Source: Dermacentor variabilis (Eukaryota > Arthropoda > Arachnida > Ixodida > Ixodidae). Taken from it: a stretch of DNA of 64,000 nt. The notes beneath the pieces were generated by a model, which worked only from the letters and a program-made list of their open reading frames with translations, was not told where the DNA came from and searched no databases. Location: positions 126,411,605 through 126,475,604 of the forward strand of contig NC_134572.1 of assembly GCF_050947875.1 (NCBI RefSeq), given 5' to 3'. Shown piece after piece: positions 11,466 through 21,935 of this stretch. Both the position numbers and the translations under genes were made by a program. How positions within the stretch are numbered: position 1 is the first letter of the stretch; every line of letters begins with the position of its first letter.

Positions 11466-11700
11466 CGTCGAGGTTACTTAGTGGCTCTGTTCTTGGGCTG
11501 CTGAGCACGAGGTCCCGGGATCGAATCCCGACCGCGGCGGCCGCATTTCGATGGGGCCGAACTGCGAGAACACCCGTGTACTTAGGTTTACGTGCGTGCT
11601 GAAGAACCCCAGGTGGTCCAAATTTCCGGAGTCCCCTCTACGGCGGGCCTTATAATCAGATCGTCGTTTTGGAAGGTGAAACCCCATGATTTAAATATTT
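11466..11700 (+). mobile_element. tRNA-derived SINE (Ruka-like)
   Basis: A tRNA-like head carries box A (TTACTTAGTGG, near 11,474) and a strong box B (GGATCGAATCC, 11,518-11,528). It is followed by the tRNA-unrelated body with GAACCCCAGGTGGTC and TTTCCGGAGTCCCC, and an AT-rich end. The layout is that of Ruka-type SINEs known from ixodid ticks; that name comes from memory of the family, not a search. It encodes no protein and would need a LINE reverse transcriptase to move. Two other fairly full copies (20.69 and 50.90 kb) lie on the minus strand. Confidence 0.85.
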
Positions 11701-14570
11701 TTTCATAATAAAAGAAGTGCAAATCATTGAGCTATTTTAAAGGAAGGACCAGTAAACCCGTTCCGACTGGAAATGATTGTATTCACTTATAGAGCTTGTT
11801 AGTAGATGCAAAATTACATGAAGGGAGAAAATGAAAAAAAAAAGTACTTCCTCGGTTTAGAAACACTTTGAGCAGCAGAAGGATAGGCGCAGCCGAAGCG
11901 GACCGCCAGTAATGGGCAGCTTCGTTTACATGCATTTTTTTTTCGATTCTAGACCACCTAGAGAAAAACGGGTTGCTCCCGTTTCGCCTTCCAGTTTCCT
12001 TTCCTTTTGTTTATCGCACCGACACCTAGATCTTTGCATCTTCTCACCTCGCGTATACCAGCAAACTTTCCTGCGAACAGAGGAACGTCTTAGCCGCCGT
12101 TTCTTTCTTGGAATCGCCAAACCCCTCCGTTATTTTATTGTGCGAGTGCCGTATCGGTACTTCAGCGAAGGGAGCGTGTCGGCTGTTGGCCTCTCATAAT
12201 GAAGTCAGCTGGATGCGGTGTCTCAGTTGCCTGAAACGAATCGATCGGCCGCCACCTCCACCTTTGGCCACAGTGAAGCGCGATTCCGCAATGCGCCTTG
12301 GGCGTTGGAGAGAGAGAGAGAGAGAGAGCCCTCTTTTGGAAGGCAGGGATGTTAGCCGCCGTATAGACATCGCTGACATGCTAATCCGTCTCGGCTGGGC
12401 GTTGGGTCAACGCAGTCGCGCACTGTACTGTATGCGGCCACGTTTCTCGGTTTCTCTCTAGCGCTGCACTCACGGCTCACGGGAACTGCTTCGCTAACGG
12501 CGCGCGTTGCGATTGATGTTAGTAAAAGCCATCAAGGAGGAGAAAACTTTCCTTTGCAAACACTTCGAATGAACGCCAGGACAAGAGTGCGTCTCTGCAA
12601 ATTCTCTTGCTTCCTGCAGCAAAATGTGTTCATCATTAGGACTTTCGTGATGTACTGAAAGAAACATGGGCGGGAAGTGCGGATGAGGGCTTGTTCTTGT
12701 CGCGACACGACAGTGAGAAAAAAAGCCTGTTTTGGGAAGGAATAGTTCGTTTACTGTAAAAAAGAACTCAGTATTCCCGCCGGAATAATGGCAAAGAGAC
12801 TTTACAGACAGATGCGCGCAATATATACAAGCTGACGAGAAATTTTAGTAATTCTATTTTTATTTTAAAGGAAATAGGAAAGAAAGACAGACGGTTTCGT
12901 CACTGCTGGTAGAAAAAGAAACCTATGTAAGGAAAGACAGACATGAGAAGAGAGAGCCGAAAAAAATTGTGCACGTCTAATATGCGTCGCCCAGGCCTGC
13001 GTAGAACTTTAACATCTCTTCGAATACTTTCTTCAAGCCTGATTTTATTAGACCTATTAAAAGTAATAATACTGGCAAACAGATAACCTTCGTAGCTATT
13101 AAAGCACAAGTTATTTACATTTTGAAAGTAGTACACAGAAAAGAGTGCCCGGGACCTGTTAAATAAATAAATCGACGAATAAAAAGACATGAGAAAAACT
13201 TCCTCCAGGGGAATGCAAGAAATGCCTTGACGTCTTTGTGGAAAAGCCTCGTCACCATGGTCCCAGCTCCCTCATTGCGTTCTTAACACCGTAATCCTAC
13301 CCGTCCAATTTGTGACGCGTTCAGCCGAAACATTTCAGCTTCGTAAACCAGAGATACGCCTGTTGTTTTTGAACCCCCGAAAAGGTGACATTCGTGGTCC
13401 GCGAAATATCTTGTGTTTCGTTTTTCTTCGTTTTTATCCAATTAGAATGAAAATCTTGTGCAGTTTTAAAAGCGGTAAATATTATTGCTACCAAAACTCA
13501 CTTGATTTGCTATATAATTGGAGGGACATTGTGGACATGGTGGCCGTGCTCATTCTTAGCGAAGAGCCTGATACGTGAATAAAGAATAGGATGATTTATA
13601 TAAATCTTTGAAATATACCTGCGTGACTTAGGGCCCTTCAGTGTGCTCGGTACGAAGGGGCTGCGTCTCGGGGAAAGTGATCAATTTTTCAGCGAGGGAG
13701 TGGGCGTAAATCGCAATGCATCATGCAACCAGTATTTTACCCTGTCATCTCTACCACAGAGGGTTAATGGTCCATACAAGGCTCCCGTGTCAATACCGGT
13801 AACGACCTATGCATGCCGGCAAGATAAGTACAACGTCTTGCCCAACGCTTACCTTTATGTAATTTTTACTTCCCTCGTTCTTTTTTTTCCATTCCATTTG
13901 CCCTTCAAGAACACAATAAAAACTTGCCTTGTGAAAGCTGGGCACATAAAAAAAAGAAGGCATGATTTTCGGCACTCAAGCGCTATTTCACCGATCAAGG
14001 TTGTCAAGAGCGTTGCTGTACATTGATTGCGCACTAAAAAAAAAAAAAAAACGAGAAACAATGAAAACTGCTTTTTGCAGCGCGCTAGTTTCTTGTATCG
14101 ACGAAACTGACAGTCCATATTTTTCTACGTGTTGAGGCGATTATCGACCTCCTTCGGCCTTGGCCAGACAGAGACCTGTTTCAGAAATTTTTGGAGGCAA
14201 GAATAAATAAAAAACTTAACACCATAGCTCAGGACGGCGAGACGAAACCAGATATAATGATCGTTAGTGTAATATTGTTGCCGACAACAGTTGTGAAACA
14301 GCAATACTAAGCTTGAAATTACCCGTAAATTCCGTGTTAAGAATTTGCTGCGTTCAGTGATTTGCGATATTTCGTAATTCGTGGTAATATTTCCTCCACA
14401 TGAAGCCAAAGTACAGCACAGCAGAGCAGTGAGGCGGCGGCATACAAAGATGGAATGCCAGGAAAAGTAAGTGGTACTTGTTGCGATTTTCTGGCATCGC
14501 GTAGCGGCCCTCCTGAAACACTTTCTCGGGAAAATTATCAAAAGAATTAGTATTTCTCGTCTCCCGTCGT
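11701..14570. other. anonymous DNA with a short (GA)n tract
   Basis: No frame over 130 codons and none recognisable. A (GA)n run occupies 12,308-12,328. An A-rich run near 14,036-14,051 and scattered AATAAA hexamers are present but tie to no gene I can see. Confidence 0.45.
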
Positions 14571-14671
14571 CGTGCACTGCGAAGAATCATCGTGGCTGCT
14601 ACCTTGACCCCACCTGTAATCTGTCTCACGCGTAGGATTTGGCGTAGGATGTCCATGTTTGGGGGGGCCTC

Positions 14672-15457
14672 TCACCCAACGTCAAATGATGCGACGCTTA
14701 TACCTCTGTTGTACTGCCTCGCGCGCTGCTGCAGCGCCTTCTCCATCGTTGTCGCCTCTGATCGAAATTCGGCTACAGTGCGGGGCGAATTACGAACCAG
14801 GCCTGCAAAGAGCTCCCGTTTCACACCGCACATTAGGTGCCGCAATTTCTTGTCCTCAGCCATGTTTGGATCGGCTCGGCGGAAGAGGTGGGTCATGTCT
14901 TCAATGTGCATGGCCACACTTTCATTGTTCCGCTGTTTCCTCCTCTGAAGAGCGGCTTCTGCCCTCTCTCTGCAGTCCCTGCTCGAGTACGTAGCAAGCA
15001 GCTCTCGTCGGAAGTCGTTCCATGATGATAACGACGCTTCGTGGTTTTTAAACCACGCGCGTGCAGATTTATCCAGCGCGAAGTACACATACTGGAGTTT
15101 CTTTGTTTCGTCCCAACCGTTACATCCGGCGACATGCTCGAAGTTTTCGAGCCAGTCCTCGGCATCCTCGAATGTGTCTCAGTGAAAGGATTCTGGCGTC
15201 CGGGGTGAATCAACGACGATGTGAGGAGGGGTTACTTGAGTAGCCATCGCACTGGTACCTCGGCTGGCTGCCGCCGCTGCCCTTGGTGAATCGGCGAGAG
15301 GACCAAACTGGGGGGCCTCACCTCGTATGCGGCGACTCGTGCGTTGGTGGACAGGCGTTAATTCTGTTGGCTCCAAACTTCGGGGATCCGGGCTACCTTC
15401 CCTGGCGTGTGTGGGGCTTGGAATCATACCCTGCACCTCCACCATAATTGTAACCAA
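14672..15457 (-). pseudogene. Ty3/gypsy Gag, broken
   Basis: Two minus-strand frames form one Gag. 15,457-15,179 gives the N-terminal part, rich in Pro and Ala, ending at PPHIVVDSPR and a stop. 15,088-14,672 continues with the retrotransposon Gag core: FALDKSARAWFKNHE, then a WNDFRRELLATY block, NESVAMHIEDM, LFRRADPNMAEDKK and GLVRNSPRTVAEF. Reading straight through gives DTFEDAEDWLENFEHV between them in the same register, so the main break is one in-frame TGA near 15,178. Gag would form the particle that packages element RNA. No Pol follows: the frame ends near 14,672 and I see no protease or RT downstream. The order and motifs match Ty3/gypsy elements frequent in tick genomes. Confidence 0.88.
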
Positions 15458-15690
15458 CAGTTACGACAGCCGTTTCTATGAAAACTAATTTATTCTGGGC
15501 GAACCTGTGCCCATCAACAAAAACCGACTGTGCACTCGAGAAAAACGACCCTCGAGCTTCGCTTCTTCGAATGTAGTTCTTCATTTTGTCGCCTCCTGCC
15601 GCGTGCCAGCAGCGGCCCAGCGTTGCCTTGCGGTGCTTTGCTTGACGCTTGCGGTGTGGCGGTCATCTTTCTGTTCTCGCAATGCTGGCG
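15440..15690 (-). mobile_element. 5' LTR remnant of the gypsy fragment
   Basis: Upstream of gag on the minus strand lies GGGCACAGGTTCGCCC followed by AGAATAAATTAG. The solo LTR at 19.38 kb has the same module (GGCACAGGTTCGCCC then AATAAGTTAG) just before its 3' end. I read this as R/U5 with a polyadenylation-like AATAAA. The U3 side is cut off at the (AAT)n tract, so the LTR is incomplete and its exact ends are uncertain. Confidence 0.6.
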
Positions 15691-15692
15691 GC

Positions 15693-15814
<122 letters not shown>

Positions 15815-15844
15815 TTGAGCAAACAAGAAAATCGAGTTCACCAA

Positions 15845-15925
15845 CGATTACGATACACCCTAATGCGAAATTTTGCGATATATTGACTTGCTGTCTCCCG
15901 CCGGGCCCGAGAGACAGCAAGAGCC
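15845..15925. repeat. short repeat end plus 11-bp hairpin
   Basis: CTAATGCGAAATTT at 15,860 and the following TTGCGATATATTGACTTG resemble the start of the dispersed repeat at 21,535 in the same orientation, so this may be a truncated fourth copy. Directly after it, CTTGCTGTCTC (15,887-15,897) and GAGACAGCAAG (15,911-15,921) form a perfect inverted repeat with a 13-base loop. Confidence 0.5.
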
Positions 15926-16413
15926 GAAGGAGCCCTGGACTGAGGGCGCCTCCCTGCACAAGAAGAAAGACACCTGCTTGTAGTTTTGGCCTTTTAATAA
16001 GTGCTTTTCGTCCTCCTCTTCCTATCTGCATGCTCTTTATCGTGGGTAGCATGAGTACCCCTGGGCTTCTAAATAAATATGATCGTTAACTGCTTCAAAC
16101 TTCTGCGCTGAAACACTGACAATGCGAGCAGGCGGCCGAAATCTACCCACTTCAGGAAAAACCTTTAGATCGGGCCCAACTGCGACGCAGCCTATTCAAA
16201 TACACGTAAAACGTAAAAACGTTTTTTTAGATACCCAGTGGACCAATCTTAATGAAATTTATTGCATTCGAGAGAGAAAGTTCATTTCTAGTAACTGTTG
16301 TAAGCAGATGGTGATGGTGGTGGTGGTGATGTTGCAGCAGGCGGGGTTAGCCTGGCATACATAGCCGGCAGTTGTTCCGCCTCATCCTCCTTCGAGTTGA
16401 GATCAGGGGTGTG

Positions 16414-16836
16414 TCACCAGGTGTAGATGAGCCCCGTGTCTCGCAGGAAGGCTATCAGCAGTCGTTGCGCTCTCTTCCTGACTGCCGCAGGCCCTCCGGG
16501 CAAAACAATGTCTTCAAAGGTCCTGTGCGTAAGACCGCTCTTTTGTAGGTTGTCGACCATCGCTTTTCTTTCTGTGTCAAACTGCGGGCATAGCCAAATG
16601 AAATGTTCGATGTCGCCAATGTCACCACAGAAAACACAGAGTGGGAAAGCGCGAAGTCCAGTCTTAAATAACCAAACTGGGGTGTACGTGGAGTCAGTCC
16701 TCATGCGGTATAAAAGCGTCGCTTGTTCGCGTGTGAATCCATGAGTCACACAGGATTCGTATGGATTCTTGTGCCTCTCTCTAAAGTGAAGGCGGAGTGC
16801 ACCCTTAGAGTTTTGAAAAGCTTTTGGCGCTTTCAC
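16414..16836 (-). pseudogene. LINE ORF2 C-terminus with CCHC-like motif
   Basis: This 140-codon frame continues the RNase H frame above it. It contains CVFCGDIGDIEHFIWLCPQF, a C-x2-C-x7-H-x4-C pattern found at the C-terminus of I and R1-type ORF2 proteins, and ends TGLIYTW. The upstream part of the frame, read past a stop at 16,915-16,917, gives the RNase H end motif IPSHVGIDGNEEADALA. The missing Trp before Ile is that TGA, a likely TGG to TGA change. Confidence 0.8.
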
Positions 16837-17051
16837 TTTTGGGACACATGTCAGCGCTAGGCGTGCAAGGGCGTCAGCTTCCTCGTTTCCGTCAATTCCT
16901 ACGTGTGAAGGAATTCACTGAAACCTTATGTTAAATCCTTTGTTCGTTAGGTCGTCAATCAGTGTCAGAGACTGCCTTGTAAATTTCTCTAGAGGTAGGC
17001 CCGATGTAATCTCTGTAATGCTGACTTGGAATCCGTCAGCACCACGACATC

Positions 17052-17792
17052 TCATTCAGAAAAGGCCCGTAGTTTCCGCAAAGCCGCGGTGATTGCGGCG
17101 CTTTCTACTGTTGTAGAGGAAACTACGCGATCCAGTCGGCCAGACCATGACACATCAAGGGATGGTATGCAGAATGCCGCTGCACAGCTATCTGTTTGTG
17201 CGCACACCGAATCGTCTGTGTACACTTGTAGATGGCTTTGAAACACAGTGCTCATGTGGTCCAGCACAATAAACTTTGCTTCGGCAGTGGAAATGGTGCG
17301 TTTCGTCGGTAGGTGGGGTACATCGAGGCTGCAGGTAACGTCTGAAAAAGACCATGGCGGGTCAAGGCGACGTAGTTTAGGCCATTCCAATCCTAAAAAT
17401 CGGAAGGTGTTCAGCGCCACATGGAAATGTGAGCGAGTTCTTGCTCTTAGCCGCCGGAGAAGCGCCGTGCCTGCGCGTGACTCGCCCAGCCTTAATAGCT
17501 GCGTCAGCAAGGCATGAGATGCCAAGAGGCAGAGTGGAAGAGACTCTGCCTCATTAGTGACTTTCTTGTTTGAAGCCGCCGTTGGAACTCCCATCTCCAA
17601 GCGAAGTCCCTTTCTGTGCACTGCCTTCAAGCGCTCGAATTGACTCGATGACGGTGATATCAGAGGGAGCTGATAGAGAATGCGGCTTGTTATCAGTGCA
17701 GCGTTCAGTTTAAGCATGGATATAGGATTGTTTCCCCAACGTACACCTGCCAATCGACGTAGTGCGTTGACTCTTTGCACTGATGCAGCCAC
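17052..17792 (-). pseudogene. LINE RT thumb to RNase H N-terminus
   Basis: The frame begins in the RT thumb region (ALRRLAGVRWGNNP, then AALITSRILYQLPL) and enters RNase H. The first catalytic Asp lies in VYTDDS and the Glu in TTVESAAITAAL. It stops at TGA just before DVVVLTDSKSAL, which carries the next catalytic Asp and is readable in the same register past the stop. RNase H would remove the RNA strand during integration. The sequence upstream (17,800-17,905) reads QFLDVTIDNKLLWRG in the same family context, so the domains are contiguous but interrupted. Confidence 0.85.
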
Positions 17793-17908
17793 AACACTTT
17801 CGACTGCACCACGCCATAGTAGCTTGTTGTCGATGGTGACGTCCAGGAATTGAACATGAGTTGCACGAAGAATTGAATGCCCTCTGATATTCAGCGTCAG
17901 ACGTGTGA

Positions 17909-18331
17909 CTAGCGTCTCACTCCCGGGAAAACCATGAAATCAGATTTTTCTGCTGATAAAGATAGGCCAAGCGTCGATAAGTGGCGATCGGTAGTGTAGA
18001 TTGCGGCCTGGACAATCCGGGCCAAACGTTTGTGTTGATACCCCGAGATCCAAATGCAGATGTCATCTGCGTAGATGGACATTTTAACTGCCGTCCGACC
18101 TACTTTCAGGGCATCTGGAAGGCTGGCCATGGCAACGTTAAAACGCAAGGGAGATAGGACAATACCTTGTGGGGCGCCGAGGGGAATTCGTCGCTTGTCA
18201 CTCATTATACTTCCGAGCTTAATTTGGACACATCGATCACTGAGAAATTCATGGACGAATCGAAGAGCATTTTCCGAGACGCCCATGGCTCGGAGTCCGT
18301 TGATAATGCCTGTATGAAGCATAATTTTCAT
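17909..18331 (-). pseudogene. LINE reverse transcriptase, C-terminal half
   Basis: Visible motifs are IPLGAPQGIVLSPLRFNV (RT motif B; the usual GVPQG has become GAPQG) and the catalytic box SIYADDICIW (motif C, Y-A-D-D). They are followed by LGLSLSAEKSDFMVF (motif D). The first three codons of the frame derive from the flanking TIR element, because the LINE starts at 18,316. Motif A and everything N-terminal are absent through 5' truncation. Confidence 0.88.
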
Positions 18332-18890
18332 ATAGGGCTTGAATTTCGTTAAATTGATTTCAAAATTTCGTAGGTTTGGAAAAAATAGAAGTACGAAGTT
18401 TAGACATTAGTAGCTCTGTATCGAGAACAGATATTGCATTTCTATAAATGACATCCATTAGACCATTGAAAGCGGACAAATTCCAGATGTCGTTTTATAT
18501 CTTATGTGAATTTGTTACGTTGTTTACAAGGGTTCTGCAAGAGCTGTATTTCCATATTACCAAATTTTTTTTAGATTCATGTGTAACAGATCAATTTTGT
18601 CCGCTTTAGATGTACTATTAAATGCAATTCACAGAATTGTGGTATTGTTTTTCGTTGCTGTGTTACACAGCTGTAAACTTGATAATTTCGTTTCCTGAAA
18701 ATATCGATTTTCGCCAATTTTTAGTAAAAAATTGACAACCTAAATAAAAAATTAGAACCTAGCGGTCACTAGATCTTAAGCACTTCTTTTACATTCAAGA
18801 AGCCTCGACAAATTTTGTACTGTGGTTGCCGAGAAAAATGAATTTTCCTTTTACATGTATTTGGATAGAAGCGCCCGAGCTTCCTCTTAA

Positions 18891-20150
18891 AAAAAAAAGT
18901 CTCAACCTCGACATCACACCCGCTTCTTTCTGGATCCATTACACACTTGAACAGCACAGTTTTAGGCGTACATTTACTTTCATTTAGATGTTAGCATAAA
19001 AGAAAATAAGCAAGGCTAAGGAACTTCATAGCTTAATCTGCATATTGAACTTGCTGGCAACATTACTTTGGTACAGTTGCAAAACTTGAAAGTGAACCAG
19101 AACACGCATGGAGGCTGTTCAAGGTAGCGTACATTGGCAGCGCGTGCGTTTATTGGCTGCGTAGAAAATCTGAAGTGTGGGTACGGATGTCCCTATACTA
19201 TTAACACGTGTACTTATCTTTGTCGGGTGACCACGTTTCGCCGCCTAACAAATGTAATCGCACAGCGCGGGACGCGCCTGCATGTATCCGAAGTTTCTGG
19301 AAAGTTATCGATGCTGCTATCCGGCTGTCTGTTGTCGCTGAACGTTGTGTTATCTAATTTCATCGCGTGACGCGAATGGTGTAGAACTTTATGCAAGGCA
19401 CGCGGGTCCGAACGATTAGTCTGGAACGTTCGACGACTGCTGTATAAAAGCGGACGCGCTTGACCCGCTGATCAGTTTTTCGACGATCGCCGACCGTGTT
19501 CGCCGCTATCGTTGTGCTATAAGTGTAGCCTGTTTTTCTGGGCACAGGTTCGCCCAATAAGTTAGTTTTCTCTCTCACAGCATTGCTACTGTGTTCTTCA
19601 ACCTCACCACCACGTGACACTATGGCCATCATGTTCGACGACGTCGTGAAACGCGCAGACTTCATGAAGGGTTTCGAGGCTTTGGAGGAACGCGCCTTCT
19701 CCCTCACTCTGTCAACGAGCAATGATACATGCAGGCATGCAACTATACAAGCCCGCCACGCAGCAGAACAAACGTTCGGCGTAAAATGCGCTTGGTGGAT
19801 GAATAGGCAGTGGCATTGGCACTGTGATGAACGCGGCTGCTGCCCCCTCTTTGCAAACAAAACGTGTCTGTTCATTTGCGTGTAGAGACGCGTAGAAGCC
19901 TCCCAGAGCTCACATAATGGCTACTGTTTTAAGGATAATGCAAGCATGCATGCAACGATTCCTTAATACAGGGAGTTTACGGTCCATGTTGCTTTTTAAT
20001 GCGGAGGCATTCTTAGGCGAGTACCCCGGCTCCGTCACTCGAAAAGTCATGCGAGAACTGTAATCCCTTGTATCTGCACAAAAAACACGTAGCTTGTGAA
20101 GACATTTCTTCGTTATAATAGTGTAAATGTAGATGAGCGCTAATTTCCTG
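18891..20150 (-). repeat. dispersed repeat E, copy split by solo LTR
   Basis: On the minus strand this aligns with 8,870-9,740. It starts near 20,150 (AGTTCCTCATCGCT, AAGAAATGTCTTC) and ends at 18,895 with GGGTGTGATGTCGAGGTTG. It contains the LTR at 19,380-19,621 and more sequence around 19,090-19,370 than the other copy. A plus frame (19,583-19,885) reads MFDDVVKRADFMKGF then ARHAAEQTFGVK and CDERGCCPLFANKT. The 9.1-kb copy reads LHAAEQTLGVK and CDECGCRALLANKS in the corresponding frame. I do not recognise the peptide. Confidence 0.75.
19380..19621 (+). mobile_element. solo LTR, 242 bp
   Basis: The segment is flanked by ATGG at 19,376-19,379 and 19,622-19,625. It begins TGTAGAACTTTATG and ends CACGTGACACT. 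It carries a TATA box (TATAAAAG, 19,443-19,450) and a 3' module GGCACAGGTTCGCCC followed by AATAAGTTAG, which is R/U5-like. The homologous 9.4-kb repeat lacks the whole segment and retains a single site (GCCAATGGAATCGCG), giving an independent empty site. The end does not show the canonical CA, so exact LTR limits are uncertain by a few bases. No internal element sequence is present, which is what LTR-LTR recombination would leave. Confidence 0.8.
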
Positions 20151-20224
20151 AGCGATGAGGAACTGTTTAACGAAAATACTCAGTGCCCTTCCATTCTTTG
20201 AACAAGGATGACCCAACGAAGCTG

Positions 20225-20375
20225 CGAATGTGGGCCCCTTAATGGCGAACTGCACCTCCGCCGCGGGTCGGTATCTTCGGGATCGGCCCACGTATGGGGA
20301 GTACTTAACGCCTGCTTCATTTCCGCCCCGGGTAGCTCCGCCATTGCACCATCTTCGGGTTTTGTGTCTATACAT
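20225..20375 (-). repeat. two units of the 78-bp minisatellite
   Basis: On the minus strand two units can be read. The landmark GAAGAT recurs with exactly 78 bp between equivalent positions (ATCTTC at 20,351 and 20,273 on the plus strand). The units share TGAAGCAGGCGTTAAG and CGGCGGAGGTG with the arrays at 53.13 and 62.40 kb. The last unit is followed by GTGCAGTTCGCCATTAAGG and GGCCCACAT, exactly as at the end of the 62.6-kb array. Confidence 0.88.
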
Positions 20376-20690
20376 GGACACGATCCTGGGGTAACTAGCC
20401 CTTAACAGCTTCGTTTGTAAGCATTGCTGGCTCTTCCGTAATCGAAAGTAGATGTAATCGTGAAGTGGCAACTGGCAAAGCAGGTTGGTTGGAGATGATG
20501 CTAGTCACAACCTTAAAATGGCTGTAGTGCATGTAAGCAACGGCACACCCCACCGCACAACATCGTACTGTGCCCCGGTCCATATGAACGCTGCCGAGCT
20601 AAAAGAATAAAACCAGCTGAAGGCCGCACGACAGGCAGCGAAAGAGGCCAGGGAGACAGAGTACACTGCCTAGCTAGAAGAAGAGTGAAT

Positions 20691-21061
20691 TTAATTCTGT
20701 GGTTTGACGTGCCAAAACTATGATTTGATGTTGAGGCACGCCGTAGTGGGGGACTCCAGTCTAATCTTGACCCCGAGGGAATAGCGCTCACCCTGTTTTC
20801 CGTTCCCTTTCATTGCCCCTACTTCCTTCCTTTTTTGCTCTTTCTGAGCTGCGCTACAAGCCTAAAGAAAGTCATGACATACCAACTCGCCCATACTGCC
20901 ACGCTTTTGTCCAGGGAATCTTCAACGTCCCCCCGATGCACGGGACCCAGGCGTTTTTGCATTTCGCCTCCATCGAGATGCAGCCGGCGCGGCCGGTACT
21001 TGATCCCGCGACATCGTGCTTTGCAGTGCAACACCATAACCGCTAAAGCCACCGCGGCGGG
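20691..21061 (-). mobile_element. tRNA-derived SINE with internal insertion
   Basis: Both SINE ends are present on the minus strand. The head lies at 20,985-21,061 (CACCGCGGCGGG at the tip, box B region near 21,000-21,010). The tail lies at 20,691-20,780 (GAGGCACGCCGTAGTGGGGG, GCCAAAAC.ATGA). Roughly 140 bp (about 20,780-20,915) interrupts the body between the TCTTGACC block and the TCTTCAACGT block. The inserted stretch is pyrimidine-rich and unidentified. Apart from this it has the same layout as 50,899-51,140. Confidence 0.8.
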
Positions 21062-21524
21062 TAGGAACGCCTGAAGGGGCGTGGCGCCATCTCTCGAAAT
21101 GACGCAAAGCGCCCGCCGCGAAACTGGTGGGCCGCTGGCGTTCAGCGCTCACCGCTAAATGATTACAACGAAGTGTATAGTGCCCTGTATCTGCCTTGTG
21201 AACGTCGCACTATGGGAAATTACAAATAAAACTTGAGCGTACTAGAGGTTACAGCTTGAGTGGTATTGTGAACAAACATTATGAAGAAATCGGAAGTGAT
21301 CTTTTTTTAACAGGAATGGGCAGTAACTAGCGTATGAACTGGGGTCCTGTACAAAAGGTTGCTGGCCAGAGACTGCATTATCTGATGTTTTGACTAGTTA
21401 CCCGGATGATGTTGTTTTGTTCTCGCAAACTTGCCCATAATTGCTCTGGTTTTTGGCTCAAAGTTACTTGAAGACCATCGACAGCAGGAGGTAAAAGTAT
21501 TTCATGCTAAACATGTTCATCTAC

Positions 21525-21935
21525 AGTGACGACACTCCCTAATGCGAAATTTGAGCGTAGCTCTATACGGTGCTTTCACTTCGCAATATATTGGCTTGCG
21601 TGGACAATCTGTCTCGTGTGGCAAGCTGCAAGCGGAGCGAACTGTAGCGCGACTGCCTCGCTACTTGCGAGAGCGCGAGAAGCAGAGCGTGGGTGCCGTG
21701 TGGGCGGGATTCACAGGAGTCGCCGCAGACAGGCCCCATCAGGCGACGTGCGCTACTCTCGCGCCATCTCGTAGCCATCGTCGCCGCAGTGCGCGTCTTG
21801 CCCAGCACTACGCATTTCTTCTCACGCTTTCGCCATACCCTCCGCGTTTCTCCTCGCAGTCTCTTCAGTCCCACCGCTTTTTTCATCTCCCGCAGCGATA
21901 CGGGTTCGCTCTTTCATTCGCTGCGCTCGTTCGCT
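21525..21935 (-). repeat. dispersed ~0.5-kb repeat, copy 3 of 3
   Basis: The minus strand of this stretch matches 5,985-6,475 and 10,005-10,520. Landmarks on the plus strand are CTAATGCGAAATTTGAGCG at the left edge, CGCAATATATTGGCTTGCG, and CTACTCTCGCGCCATCTCG. Confidence 0.75.

Larger units (their letters stand above)
16307..18316 (-). mobile_element. 5'-truncated RNase H LINE (I superfamily)
   Basis: A 2,010-bp insertion is flanked by AAGCA on both sides (16,302-16,306 and 18,317-18,321). On the minus strand it encodes, in order, the C-terminal half of a reverse transcriptase, RNase H and a terminal Cys/His motif. It ends in an irregular (CACCAT)-like tail next to the left duplication. Abrupt loss of everything before RT motif B is the usual result of incomplete target-primed reverse transcription. 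Several stops and a frameshift make it dead. RNase H downstream of RT places it in the I superfamily. Confidence 0.88.
16151..18890. mobile_element. TTAA-type TIR element split by a LINE
   Basis: The left part (16,155-16,306) and right part (18,317-18,886) together align with the intact copy at 35,453-36,174. Shared landmarks are CGGGCCCAACT, GACGCAGCCTATTCAAATAC, TAGGGCTTGAATTT, AGACCATT.AAAGCGGACAA and GTGGTTGCCGAGAAAAA. The right end closes with CTTCCTC then TTAA; the left TTAA has become TTCA. Between the parts sits a 2,010-bp minus-strand LINE. The copy is clearly more diverged than the one at 35.4 kb. Confidence 0.88.
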
